DNA of 64,000 bases from Falsirhodobacter sp051195255 (GTDB lineage: Bacteria; Pseudomonadota; Alphaproteobacteria; Rhodobacterales; Rhodobacteraceae), in contig NZ_JBNJLK010000007.1 of the NCBI RefSeq assembly GCF_051195255.1, positions 62,001-126,000 of the forward strand, written 5' to 3'. The notes beneath the pieces are model-generated. The model was given only the letters and a program-made list of their open reading frames with translations. It made no database searches and had not been told where the DNA came from. The number at the start of each line of letters is the position of its first letter. Position 1 is the first letter of the stretch. This document shows positions 17,519 to 25,801 of the stretch, in pieces. A program made the translations under genes and the position numbers.

Positions 17519-18241
17519 TCAATGCGTGGCCGACAGGAAGGTTTGCAACTCGGGCGTCTGGGGCGCGCCGAACAGATCCGCGGGCGAAGCGATCTCGGCC
17601 ATGACGCCCTTATGGAAAAATGCCACGCGATCAGACACTTCCCGCGCGAACTTCATCTCATGCGTGACGCAGATCATGGTCATGCCTTCCTGTGCCAGAA
17701 GGCGAAGCGTGTCCAGAACCTCCCCCACCAGTTGCGGATCGAGAGCGGACGTCACCTCGTCGAACAGCATGTAGTCCGGAGACATCGCCAGGGCGCGCGC
17801 GATGGCCATCCGCTGCTGCTGACCGCCGGACAGGCGCGAGGGGTAGACCTTCAGCTTGTCGCCAAGGCCGACATGGCTCAACTGCTTCACGGCCATGGCC
17901 TCCGCCTCGGCCTTGGGCAGGCCAAGGACCTTGCGCGGCGCCAGCATGACATTTTCCAGCACGGTCAAGTGGGGGAAGGCGTTCCATTGCTGAAAGACGA
18001 TCCCCACCTTGCGGCGCAGCTTGTTGAGGTCGGTGCCCTTGGCATGCACCTCGGTCCCGTCCAGAAGGATGCGGCCCGAGTCGATGGGCTCCAACCCGTT
18101 GATGCAGGTCAGTAGCGTGGATTTGCCCGACCCCGACCCGCCGATGACGGTCAGAACCTCGCCCTTCTGGACGGTCAGGTCGATGCCCTTCAGCACCTCC
18201 AGCGGGCCAAAGGATTTGCGGACGTTCTGGATCTCAATCAT
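17519..18241 (-). CDS. Polar amino acid ABC transporter ATP-binding protein
   Basis: A 240-residue PAAT-family ATPase (GlnQ/HisP type) with Walker A GGSGSGKST, signature LSGGQQQRMAIARALA, and a Walker B region reading YMLFDEVTSALDP, where the usual Pro after Glu is Val. It powers the two permeases encoded upstream. ATG at 18241 starts at the normal family position (MIEIQNVRKSFG); the frame could begin earlier at 18274. The start overlaps the second permease gene by eight bases. Confidence 0.92.
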   Translation of the reverse strand: MIEIQNVRKSFGPLEVLKGIDLTVQKGEVLTVIGGSGSGKSTLLTCINGLEPIDSGRILLDGTEVHAKGTDLNKLRRKVGIVFQQWNAFPHLTVLENVMLAPRKVLGLPKAEAEAMAVKQLSHVGLGDKLKVYPSRLSGGQQQRMAIARALAMSPDYMLFDEVTSALDPQLVGEVLDTLRLLAQEGMTMICVTHEMKFAREVSDRVAFFHKGVMAEIASPADLFGAPQTPELQTFLSATH

Positions 18242-18887
18242 TTGGGGACCACCGTCTTTCGAGATACCCGCCAAGCCGGGCGATGGGGAAGCTGAGAAGG
18301 AAGTAGATGGCGCCGCAGATCATCAGGATGAACAGCGGTTCCTGCAAGCGCGTCACGAGGATCTGCGAAGCGCGCAACAGCTCGATCAGACCCAGCCAGA
18401 GGACCAGCGAGGAATCCTTCAGAACCCCCAGCGTCAGCCCGATCCAGGCCGGCAGCGACACACGCGTGGCCAGCGGCGCCACGATGTAGCGCATATCATG
18501 CCACCAGGTCATGCCAAGCGAGCGGGCCGCCCGGCGGGTGTTGTTGGGCACGGCCTCGATCCCGCCGCGCACGATTTCGGTGCAGAAGGCGGCGGTATAA
18601 AGCGACAGCACCACGCAGGACGTGGTGAAGGGATCCCATCCCAGACGGGCGATGGCCTGAAAGGCGTTGGCCAGCACCAGCTGGATCAGCAGTGGGACGG
18701 AGCGGAAGATGTCCAGCACGAAGGTCAGCGGCAGCGACCAGACGGGGCCCGCCTGATACCGCAGCACGCCGAAGACGATCCCCATCAGCGTTCCGGCGAT
18801 GACCGAAACGGCGGTGACCATCAGCGTCATCCCCGCGCCATGCGCAAGGAAGATCAGGTCGTTCCATGTGAGGGCGGTGTCGAACAT
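18234..18887 (-). CDS. Polar amino acid ABC transporter permease (second)
   Basis: A 217-residue HisM/GlnP-type inner-membrane permease with about five hydrophobic segments. TAAFCTEIVRGGIEAVPNNTRRAARSLGM is the typical coupling-helix region (EAA loop). It pairs with the permease encoded just upstream to form the membrane channel; the two genes are nine bases apart. The hydroxyproline enzymes downstream in the same transcript make hydroxyproline the likely cargo. Confidence 0.9.
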   Translation of the reverse strand: MFDTALTWNDLIFLAHGAGMTLMVTAVSVIAGTLMGIVFGVLRYQAGPVWSLPLTFVLDIFRSVPLLIQLVLANAFQAIARLGWDPFTTSCVVLSLYTAAFCTEIVRGGIEAVPNNTRRAARSLGMTWWHDMRYIVAPLATRVSLPAWIGLTLGVLKDSSLVLWLGLIELLRASQILVTRLQEPLFILMICGAIYFLLSFPIARLGGYLERRWSPND

Positions 18888-18896
18888 GTCAGCCTC

Positions 18897-19562
18897 TCAA
18901 TACCGGAACATGCGCCATGCTACGGCATGGGCGGCCAGCGTCACGGCCTTGGCGATCAGGTAGTAGATCACGGCGGCAATCGCGAAGAATTCGAAGGTGC
19001 GGAAAGACCTTGCGTTCAACTCTTGCGTGATGCCCGCAAGATCGGTGTTCATGCCGACGGTCACGCCGAGCGAGGTCATGAGGATCGCCCAGACCATCTG
19101 GTTGGTGGCGGGAAGAAACGCCACGCGGAACATCTGCGGCATCACGATCAGCCGGAACGCCTGCGTCGCCGGCATGCCCAGCGACCGTGCGGCGCGGGTC
19201 TGCGTGTCGGGAATGGCCTTCAGGGCGCCGCGGAAATTCTCGGCCAGATAGCCCGCGTTGTTGAACGCGATCCCCGCCAGAAGCGAGGTGAAGGGGCTGA
19301 GATGGATACCGAAGGCGCCCAGCCCGAAATGCGCCATGTAGATCTGGAACAGGGCCGGCGTGTTGCGCGCCAGTTCCACCCATGCGGTCGCAAAGCCGCC
19401 AAGGATGCGGTTGCCCGACAGGCGGAACATCGTCAGCAGCACGGCCACGGCCACGCCGATCACCATGGACAGCAGCGCGATCTGAAGCGTGACCAGCGCG
19501 CCGTCCAGCATCTGCGGCAGGGCGTTCAGCGCCTGGTTCCAGCGGAAGTTGTAGTTGAACAT
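18897..19562 (-). CDS. Polar amino acid ABC transporter permease (first)
   Basis: A 221-residue HisQ/GlnP-type permease with several hydrophobic segments and the coupling-helix block YLAENFRGALKAIPDTQTRAARSLGM. It is the first membrane component after the binding-protein gene and is separated from it by a stable hairpin. Length and motif are normal for the family. Confidence 0.9.
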   Translation of the reverse strand: MFNYNFRWNQALNALPQMLDGALVTLQIALLSMVIGVAVAVLLTMFRLSGNRILGGFATAWVELARNTPALFQIYMAHFGLGAFGIHLSPFTSLLAGIAFNNAGYLAENFRGALKAIPDTQTRAARSLGMPATQAFRLIVMPQMFRVAFLPATNQMVWAILMTSLGVTVGMNTDLAGITQELNARSFRTFEFFAIAAVIYYLIAKAVTLAAHAVAWRMFRY

Positions 19563-19583
19563 GATGGATCGCGTCCCGGAAAT

Positions 19584-19619
19584 GGCGCCGGCAGGGTATC
19601 ACCTGCCGACGCGGGCGCC
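19584..19619 (-). repeat. Intra-operon hairpin behind the amino acid binding-protein gene
   Basis: CGGCAGG at 19589-19595 pairs with CCTGCCG at 19602-19608 around a six-base loop, flanked by outer GGCGCC/GGCGCC arms. It lies between the binding-protein and first permease genes, with no T-run, and is the same arrangement as at 7010-7033 in the pentitol operon. It probably gives higher binding-protein expression. Confidence 0.55.
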
Positions 19620-19623
19620 TGGA

Positions 19624-20427
19624 TCAGCGGTAGACGCCGCTGGCCGTCAGGTTGGGCACTTCGCCTCCGACCCATTTCTCGTACAGCTCGGCATACCGGC
19701 CAGAGCGGACCTGATGGTTGATGAACAGGTTGAGGAAGTTGAGAAGGCCATATTCCTCGCGCATCGCGAAGAGCGAAACGTAATCCGTGTCGAACGGCGC
19801 CGTGCCCACGACCGAGATGCCGGGGAAGTTGCCCGTCTTCACGTTCGCCTGCGCCACGGTGGAGGTGGAGACGGTGGCGTCGATCTGCCCTTGGCTGAGG
19901 GCGAGGAACACATCGGCCTGGGTCTGGTAGGGTCGGAAGGTGCCGGTGCCCCATTCCTTCACCTGCTCCTCCAGCGCGATCGCCTCGTAGGTGCCGGCCG
20001 TGGCGCCCACGGTCTTGCCCTTCATCCCCTCGAACGAGGTAACGCCGGAGGCTTCATTTGCCGTGACCGCCATTTCGAACGCGAAATAGGGGATCGTCAT
20101 CCCGACGGTTTTGGCGCGCTCCAGCGTGTCGGAGGTGGAGGCGACGCCGACATCGACGCGGCCGGACATCAAGGCCGGGATGCGTTCGGGGAAGGGCGTC
20201 TCCACGATCTCGGCCTCAACCCCCAAGGCGGAGGCGAGATCGTTGCAGTAATCGACGTCGAAGCCGATCGGCGTGTTGCTTTCATCCCGCGATCCCATGG
20301 GCGGGAAATCCAGCACGACCGCGCAACGCAGCGTGCCCGAGGAGATGATGTCGTCCAGCGCGTCGGCATGGGCCCCGGACGTCAGACAGGTGGCGGCAAG
20401 AAGCCCGGCCACAAATGCGGTCTTCAT
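19624..20427 (-). CDS. Amino acid ABC transporter periplasmic binding protein
   Basis: A 267-residue SBP_bac_3 protein. A signal peptide (MKTAFVAGLLAATCLTSGAHA) precedes the mature protein beginning DALDDIISSGTLRCAV, the usual family start. PIGFDVDYCNDLASALG, MSGRVDVGVASTS and GQIDATVSTS are ligand-binding and hinge blocks. It is the first gene of the eight-gene hydroxyproline operon and follows a GGGAG ribosome site; the divergent pyrroline-carboxylate reductase gene shares its upstream region. Confidence 0.9.
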   Translation of the reverse strand: MKTAFVAGLLAATCLTSGAHADALDDIISSGTLRCAVVLDFPPMGSRDESNTPIGFDVDYCNDLASALGVEAEIVETPFPERIPALMSGRVDVGVASTSDTLERAKTVGMTIPYFAFEMAVTANEASGVTSFEGMKGKTVGATAGTYEAIALEEQVKEWGTGTFRPYQTQADVFLALSQGQIDATVSTSTVAQANVKTGNFPGISVVGTAPFDTDYVSLFAMREEYGLLNFLNLFINHQVRSGRYAELYEKWVGGEVPNLTASGVYR

Positions 20428-20516
20428 GTAGATACTCCCTGATGGTGGTCTTGATTCGACCTACTCGTTCAAAAGTTATGACGCCGGGGCTTTTTTGAAG
20501 CAACAGTGAATACTGT

Positions 20517-20526
20517 ATGTATACAT
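20517..20526. promoter_or_regulatory. Palindrome in the divergent promoter of the hydroxyproline operon
   Basis: ATGTATACAT is a perfect 10-bp palindrome within the AT-rich 126-base region between the binding-protein gene (leftward) and the reductase gene (rightward). The adjacent CTGTAT at 20513-20518 is the half-site of the palindrome found in front of the DHDPS-like gene, suggesting control by the same GntR protein. Confidence 0.4.
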
Positions 20527-20553
20527 TAAGTGCTACAAAGGAGGAGACACCGA

Positions 20554-21585
20554 ATGACCGCACGAGGCCCCGTCACCGTCGAGACACTGACCACGATGAT
20601 CGAGGAGATCTTCCGCAACGCGGGCCTTTCCGCCCGGCAGGCCGCCGCGACGGCACGGGTCATTGCCTTGGCTGAACAGGATGATTGCACCTCGCACGGG
20701 GTGTATCGCCTGGCGGGATGCCTGCGGACCATCAAGGCGGGCAAGGTCGACCCGAACGCGGAACCGGTGCTGACGGATGACGGATCGGCCGTGCTGCGGG
20801 TCGCGGCGGGGGGTGGATTTTCCTCTGCCGGATTTGATTTGGCCGCGCCCATTCTGGCCGAACGTGCGAAGACCCTGGGGATGGCGGCGCTGGTCATCAA
20901 CGATTGCGTCCACTTTTCCGCGCTGTGGCCCGAGATGGAATCGCTGACATCCTTGGGTGTGGCGGCGCTGGCGATGTGCCCGAGCTATGCCAGCGTCGCG
21001 CCGGCCGGGGGAACGGAGGCGCTTTTAGGCACGAACCCGATCGCCTTCGGCTGGCCGCGCGTGAGCCGGCCGCCCTATGTCTTCGACTTCGCCACCAGCG
21101 TCGCCGCGCGCGGAGAGATCGAGCTGCACCGTCGCGCGGGAACCCCCTTGCCGGAAGGCTGGGCCGTTGACCCGGAGGGGCGCCCGACGACGGACCCCGT
21201 CAGCGCTCTGGAAGGCGCGATGCTGCCCTTCGGGGCGCACAAGGGATCGGCCATCTCCACCATGGTGGAGTTGCTGGCAGGGGTGATGATCGGCGATCTG
21301 ACCAGCCCCGAGGCGCGCGATCTGGTGGGCGGCACAAGCCTTTCGCCTCAGCATGGCGAACTGGTGCTGGCTTTCAGCCCCGAACGCTTTGCGGCCGGGC
21401 GGCCCGGTGATCCCTTCGCCCGGGCCGAAGGCCTTTTCGAGGCGATTGCCGGCCAAGGCGCGCGCCTGCCATCCCAACGCCGTTTCGCCGCCCGGGCAAA
21501 GGCGCAGGCGGAGGGCATTCATCTGACCGAGGCCGAATGGGCGGAACTGGAGCAGCTCCGCACACTCGGCCTCGACGCGGTCTAG
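20554..21585 (+). CDS. Delta1-pyrroline-2-carboxylate reductase (Ldh_2/DpkA family)
   Basis: A 343-residue NAD(P)H-dependent oxidoreductase of the malate/L-lactate dehydrogenase 2 family, which does not use a Rossmann fold. The catalytic DDCTSHGVYRL block near residues 44-54, LGTNPIAFGWPR and FGAHKGSAISTMVELL are family signatures. Next to hydroxyproline dehydratase genes, members reduce pyrroline-2-carboxylate to L-proline. AAAGGAGGAG lies just upstream of ATG 20554. Its end meets the convergent deaminase gene with three bases between stops. Ureidoglycolate or malate dehydrogenase activity is an alternative disfavoured by context. Confidence 0.83.
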   Translation: MTARGPVTVETLTTMIEEIFRNAGLSARQAAATARVIALAEQDDCTSHGVYRLAGCLRTIKAGKVDPNAEPVLTDDGSAVLRVAAGGGFSSAGFDLAAPILAERAKTLGMAALVINDCVHFSALWPEMESLTSLGVAALAMCPSYASVAPAGGTEALLGTNPIAFGWPRVSRPPYVFDFATSVAARGEIELHRRAGTPLPEGWAVDPEGRPTTDPVSALEGAMLPFGAHKGSAISTMVELLAGVMIGDLTSPEARDLVGGTSLSPQHGELVLAFSPERFAAGRPGDPFARAEGLFEAIAGQGARLPSQRRFAARAKAQAEGIHLTEAEWAELEQLRTLGLDAV

Positions 21586-21588
21586 TGA

Positions 21589-22548
21589 TCAGGCGGCGTA
21601 CTGGCGGACGGCGGGCTGCGCCGTCCAGCCCTTGTACCACGCGTCGAACAACCGAAGCTGCGCTTCGGCATAGCGGCGCTGGCTGTCGGTCAGCGCGTCG
21701 GTTTCATAGAAGTGCAGGCCGTATTCCGGCGCGCCCTTCAGTACCATCATGTGCTTGAAATACAGGACCAGATCCGGACCTTCGTCGAAGGAAGACAGGA
21801 CGGCCAGCGCCTGTTCCAGTTCCAGGGCAAGCTGGCGGGCCGTGGCGTCGCCCTTCGCGGCCGCCTGCGCCAGCGCCACAAGATGAAGCACCTCCTTCGG
21901 AAGCACGTTGCCGATGCCGGTGATCGCACCCGTCGCCCCGCAATTGACGAAGCCGTGGAAGACGGCGGTGTCGACGCCGATCATCAGCGAGACATCTTCG
22001 TCCTCGCTGGTGATGTTTTCCGCGGCATAGCGCATGTCGGCGGGCCCGCCGAACTCCTTGAAGCCCACAAGGTTGGAATGCTCCGCCCGCAGGGCGAAGA
22101 ACAGGTCGGCGCGGGTGGCGAACCCGTAATAGGGGCTGTTGTAGATCACGGCCGGAAGATCGGGCGCGGCCGCCAGAATGGCCTTGAAATGCGCCCTTTG
22201 GGCGGCGACGGAGGGGCCGCGCGACAGAACCCGGGGGATGACCATGAGACCCTGTGCACCGACCTTCTGGGCATGCGCCGCATGCGCCACGGCCTTGGCG
22301 CTGTTCACGGCGCCCGTGCCCACGATGACCGGAACACCCGCCTGAACCAGACGCTCCACCCCCTCCATCCGCTGTTCGTCCGTCAGGAGGGGCCAGTCGC
22401 CCATGGATCCGCAATAGACGACGGCGGACATGCCTTGGGCGACCAGCTCCCTCCCCTTGGCGACAAGGGCGTCGAAGTCTGGCTGGCGGTCGGGGGTGCA
22501 GGGGGTCATCAGCGCCGGAATGCATCCGGAAAAGATTTCGGCTTTCAT
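21589..22548 (-). CDS. DHDPS-family enzyme, probable pyrroline-4-hydroxy-2-carboxylate deaminase
   Basis: A 319-residue class I aldolase-type enzyme of the dihydrodipicolinate synthase family. The Schiff-base lysine is K164 (VGFKEFGG) and the catalytic tyrosine Y136 (VIYNSPYYGF); CGSMGDWPLLTDEQRMEGVERL is characteristic of the subgroup found in bacterial hydroxyproline clusters. It would dehydrate and deaminate pyrroline-4-hydroxy-2-carboxylate to alpha-ketoglutarate semialdehyde. GGAGATAGCC precedes ATG 22548. The gene is divergent from the GntR regulator and has an operator-like palindrome in its leader. Confidence 0.83.
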   Translation of the reverse strand: MKAEIFSGCIPALMTPCTPDRQPDFDALVAKGRELVAQGMSAVVYCGSMGDWPLLTDEQRMEGVERLVQAGVPVIVGTGAVNSAKAVAHAAHAQKVGAQGLMVIPRVLSRGPSVAAQRAHFKAILAAAPDLPAVIYNSPYYGFATRADLFFALRAEHSNLVGFKEFGGPADMRYAAENITSEDEDVSLMIGVDTAVFHGFVNCGATGAITGIGNVLPKEVLHLVALAQAAAKGDATARQLALELEQALAVLSSFDEGPDLVLYFKHMMVLKGAPEYGLHFYETDALTDSQRRYAEAQLRLFDAWYKGWTAQPAVRQYAA

Positions 22549-22597
22549 GGCTATCTCCAAAGGAAAGGCGTTCGGGAATCGTTGTTCTTCCAAGGAC

Positions 22598-22612
22598 AAT
22601 ACAGACTGTATT
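22598..22612. promoter_or_regulatory. Operator-like palindrome, probable GntR binding site
   Basis: AATACAGACTGTATT is a perfect inverted repeat (7-bp arms, one central base). It lies 50 bases upstream of the deaminase gene start and 94 bases upstream of the divergent GntR-family gene. Size and symmetry fit FadR-subfamily operators. A related half-site occurs near 20513, in front of the transporter and reductase genes. Confidence 0.55.
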
Positions 22613-22705
22613 CTGCGTGTCGACAAAACTTCCGCCCATGGATCAAGCTATTTGAATGCCAATCCGATGATGTTATACAAGCTGTCGACAAGCTACGGGG
22701 CAAGC

Positions 22706-23395
22706 ATGATCGAGCAGACCGAACGCAAGCGGGGCGAAGGTGTCCGGCTGGTCCACACCATCCTGAGGGAAGAGATCCTTGATCTAATCCTGCCACCCGG
22801 CAGCCCGATCGACGAGATCCAGCTGGCCGAGCGTCTGTCCATGTCGCGCACGCCGATACGGGAGGCACTGGTCCGGCTGGCGGGGGAAGGGCTGGTCACG
22901 ACCCTGCCCAACCGTTCGACTATCGTGGCGAACATCGACTTCCTGAACCTGCACAACTTCTTCGACGCGCTGATCCTGATGTACCGCGTCACGACCCGGC
23001 TGGGCGCGCAGAACCGGACTGAACAGGATCTGGAGGTCATCCGCGACCACCAACTGCGCTTTGCCGCAGCCGTGAAGACGCAGGACGCCAAGGCGATGAT
23101 CGCGACCAATCGCGACTTCCACGTCGCGATCGCCGAAGCTGGCCGCAACCCTTATTACACGGCCCTGTTCCAGCGCCTTCTGGACGAAGGGCGGCGGATC
23201 CTGCGCGTCTACTATTCCTCGTTCGACAACCGGCTGCCGGAACAATATGTGCGCGAGCATGACGAGATGATCGCCATCCTGGAGGCGCGGGACGTGACCG
23301 AGGCGGATCGCATGGCCACCGTGCACGCGGAACAGATCGTGCAGCAGATCCAGAAGATGATCGCCCGGGACGACCGGCAGACGATCCCCCTGTAA
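22706..23395 (+). CDS. GntR/FadR-family regulator of hydroxyproline catabolism
   Basis: A 229-residue regulator with an N-terminal winged helix (PPGSPIDEIQLAERLSMSRTPIREALVRLAGEGLV, residues ~35-70) and a C-terminal FCD domain (D-F-H in TNRDFHVAIAE, later YVREHDEMIAILEA). In-frame ATGs at 22667 and 22670 would add 12-13 residues; 22706 is chosen because the protein then has the usual short leader before the winged helix. It is divergent from the deaminase gene across an operator-like palindrome and probably represses the cluster until hydroxyproline or a catabolite is present. Confidence 0.83.
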   Translation: MIEQTERKRGEGVRLVHTILREEILDLILPPGSPIDEIQLAERLSMSRTPIREALVRLAGEGLVTTLPNRSTIVANIDFLNLHNFFDALILMYRVTTRLGAQNRTEQDLEVIRDHQLRFAAAVKTQDAKAMIATNRDFHVAIAEAGRNPYYTALFQRLLDEGRRILRVYYSSFDNRLPEQYVREHDEMIAILEARDVTEADRMATVHAEQIVQQIQKMIARDDRQTIPL

Positions 23396-23397
23396 CC

Positions 23398-24273
23398 TCA
23401 GTCGATCAGTTCGACCTTCTGGTGGCCGGCTTCGCGGATGTGGCTGTAAAGAAGGGTGGCCGCCGCCTGCATGTCCTGCGCCTCGATCAGGTCGAGGATC
23501 TGGAGATGTTCGCGGCTTTGCTGCGGCAGGCGGGTGCGGTTGTGGGTGATGTGGTATTCCAGCAGCCGCCGGATGCGGTTGATGCGGCGCACGGCGTCCA
23601 GAAAGAACGCGTTGTTGGCGCATTGCATCAGCATCTCGTGAAACTCGATGTTGGTGCTGAAGATCACGGACCGGTTTTCGTGCTCGTAATGCTCCAGCAG
23701 CGACATCTGGTGCTGGCGGGCCTGGGCGAAGGCGTCGGGATCGATGCGGAAACTGGGCAGCAGAAGGGCCTGCATCTCGATCGCGGCGCGGAATTGGTAT
23801 GCCTCGTTGTAGGCCTTGCGCGAGGTCAGGGTTTCGCGGAAGTGCCAGCCATTGCCGGGCAGGCGGTCGATCCAGCCTTCCTCGGCGATCCGGTGCAGCA
23901 CCCGCAGAAGCTGGCTGCGCGGAAGGCCGTAGGTCCGCATCAGCTCGTTCTCGCTCAGCCGGTCGGGCAGGCGGCCGGCCAGGCGGTCCTCGGCGATCTG
24001 GAAATACAGCGCATCCTCCCCCACGGCCGGTTCTTCTTCGGGCAGGGGGATGGTGCTGGCGTCAACCACCAGAAAATGTCCGCGATTGGGTTCGCTGCGC
24101 ACAAGGCCCTGATCGGTCAGTGTCTTGAGCGCGGCGACCACGGGCGCGCGCGACACGCGGAAGGCGTCGGCCAGCGCCTGCGCGGGCAGGTGCTGGCCGG
24201 ATTTCAGGTCATGGGCGCGGGCATGATCCAGAATGCGTGCGACGATCTGGGGGGCTAGGCTGCCTCGCGCCAT
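23398..24273 (-). CDS. GntR-family regulator with two apparent winged helices
   Basis: A 291-residue protein. Residues ~10-70 form a GntR winged helix (LPAQALADAFRVSRAPVVAALKTLTDQGLV, wing PNRGHFLV). Residues ~90-150 look like a second one (LSENELMRTYGLPRSQLLRVLHRIAEEGWI, wing GNGWHF). An FCD-type effector domain with N-I-E-FHEMLMQ and later S-R-EHLQILDLIEA follows. Typical FadR-type members are ~230 residues with one such domain. GGAG precedes ATG 24273. It is encoded directly upstream of tctA in the same direction, so it likely controls the TctABC transporter. Confidence 0.8.
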   Translation of the reverse strand: MARGSLAPQIVARILDHARAHDLKSGQHLPAQALADAFRVSRAPVVAALKTLTDQGLVRSEPNRGHFLVVDASTIPLPEEEPAVGEDALYFQIAEDRLAGRLPDRLSENELMRTYGLPRSQLLRVLHRIAEEGWIDRLPGNGWHFRETLTSRKAYNEAYQFRAAIEMQALLLPSFRIDPDAFAQARQHQMSLLEHYEHENRSVIFSTNIEFHEMLMQCANNAFFLDAVRRINRIRRLLEYHITHNRTRLPQQSREHLQILDLIEAQDMQAAATLLYSHIREAGHQKVELID

Positions 24274-24294
24274 GATGGGTCTCCTTTTCCGTTC

Positions 24295-25794
24295 TCAATC
24301 CTCGTCCTGACGGAATTTTGCAAGGCTGCGGAAGAGGAAAGGTGCGACCAGCGCGATGACGGCGATGGTGATCATGATGGCCGACCCGGGATGCTGGAAC
24401 AGGACCATCGGGTCACCAAGGCTCATCTGCAGGGCGCGGCGCAGCTGGCTGTCGGCCATGGGACCCAGGATCAGGCCCACGACGACCGGCGCAATCGGGT
24501 AGTCGTAGCGCCGCATCAGGAAGCCGAGGATGCCGAACGCGACCAGCACCAGCAACTCCACCACCGACGGGTTGGCCGCGATCGTGCCCATCGTCGCGAA
24601 GACGAGGATGCCCGCGTAAAGCCAAGGCAGCGGGATCTTCAAGAGCCGCACCCACAGCCCGACCAGCGGCAGGTTCAGCACCAGAAGCATCACGTTCGCG
24701 ATGAAGAGCGAGGCGACCAGACCCCAGACCAGCGCCGGATGCTGCACGAACAGCAGGGGCCCGGGTTGCAGGTTGTATTGCTGGAAGCCCGCCAGCATCA
24801 CCGCCGCCGTGGCCGACGTGGGCAGGCCGAGCGTCAGCAGCGGCACCAGCGTTCCGGCGGCCGAGGCGTTGTTCGCGGCCTCCGGCCCCGCCACGCCTTC
24901 GATTGCGCCCTTGCCGAACTCCTCGGGCTTGCGGGCCAGCTTGCGTTCCATTGTGTAGCTGAGGAAGGTCGGGATTTCCGCCCCTCCGGCCGGCAGCGCG
25001 CCGATAGGGAAGCCCACCGCCGTGCCGCGCAGCCACGGGCGCCAGGACCGCGACCAGTCCTCTTTCGACATCCAGATGGAGCCTTTGATGGCGATCGGCT
25101 TTTCCGCGCCATACAGGTGGCGCGACACGACATGCAGCGCCTCGCCGATGGCGAAAAGGCCGACGGCCAGGGTGGTGACCTCGATCCCGTCGAAGAGGTT
25201 GGGGACGCCGAAGGCCAGTCGCGTTTGCCCGGTCAGCTGGTCGATCCCGACAAGGCCGAGCCAGAGGCCAAGCGCCAAACTGGTCAAACCGCGCAGGGGA
25301 GAGCTGCCGAACGTGGCCGAGACGGTCACGAAGGCGATCAGCATCAGGCCGAAATAGTCCCACGGCCCGAACTTCACGGCCACCTTCACCAGCATCGGCG
25401 CGAAGAAGGCCAGACCCAGCGTGGCGATCAGCGCCGCCACGAACGACCCGATGGCGGCCGTGGCCAGCGCCGGCCCCCCGCGTCCCTGACGGGCCATGCG
25501 GTTGCCTTCCAGCGCCGTGACGACCGAGGCGCTTTCCCCCGGCGTGTTCAGCAGGATGGCGGTGGTCGAACCGCCATACATCCCGCCGTAATAGATCCCC
25601 GCGAACATGATCAGCGATCCGCCCGGGTCCAGCTTGAACGTGACGGGCAGCAGAAGCGCCACCGTCAGGGCCGGCCCGATGCCGGGCAGCACGCCCACGG
25701 CCGTGCCCAGAAGCACGCCGATGGCGGCGAAGACAAGGTTCATCGGCTCCAGCGCGGTGGCAAACCCGCTGGCCAGATACATCAGCGAATCCAT
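24295..25794 (-). CDS. tctA: Tripartite tricarboxylate transporter, large permease TctA
   Basis: A 499-residue inner-membrane protein with about 11-12 hydrophobic segments. The signatures GTAVGVLPGIGPALTVALLLP near residues 30-50 and YYGGMYGGSTTAILLNTPGE around 68-87 are diagnostic of TctA, and PEAANNASAAGTLVPLLTLGLP repeats the motif in the second half. It carries out secondary uptake driven by an ion gradient of a ligand delivered by the TctC protein. GAGG precedes ATG 25794. The substrate could be citrate, another carboxylate or an aromatic acid. Confidence 0.93.
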   Translation of the reverse strand: MDSLMYLASGFATALEPMNLVFAAIGVLLGTAVGVLPGIGPALTVALLLPVTFKLDPGGSLIMFAGIYYGGMYGGSTTAILLNTPGESASVVTALEGNRMARQGRGGPALATAAIGSFVAALIATLGLAFFAPMLVKVAVKFGPWDYFGLMLIAFVTVSATFGSSPLRGLTSLALGLWLGLVGIDQLTGQTRLAFGVPNLFDGIEVTTLAVGLFAIGEALHVVSRHLYGAEKPIAIKGSIWMSKEDWSRSWRPWLRGTAVGFPIGALPAGGAEIPTFLSYTMERKLARKPEEFGKGAIEGVAGPEAANNASAAGTLVPLLTLGLPTSATAAVMLAGFQQYNLQPGPLLFVQHPALVWGLVASLFIANVMLLVLNLPLVGLWVRLLKIPLPWLYAGILVFATMGTIAANPSVVELLVLVAFGILGFLMRRYDYPIAPVVVGLILGPMADSQLRRALQMSLGDPMVLFQHPGSAIMITIAVIALVAPFLFRSLAKFRQDED

Positions 25795-25801
25795 GGCGAC
25801 C

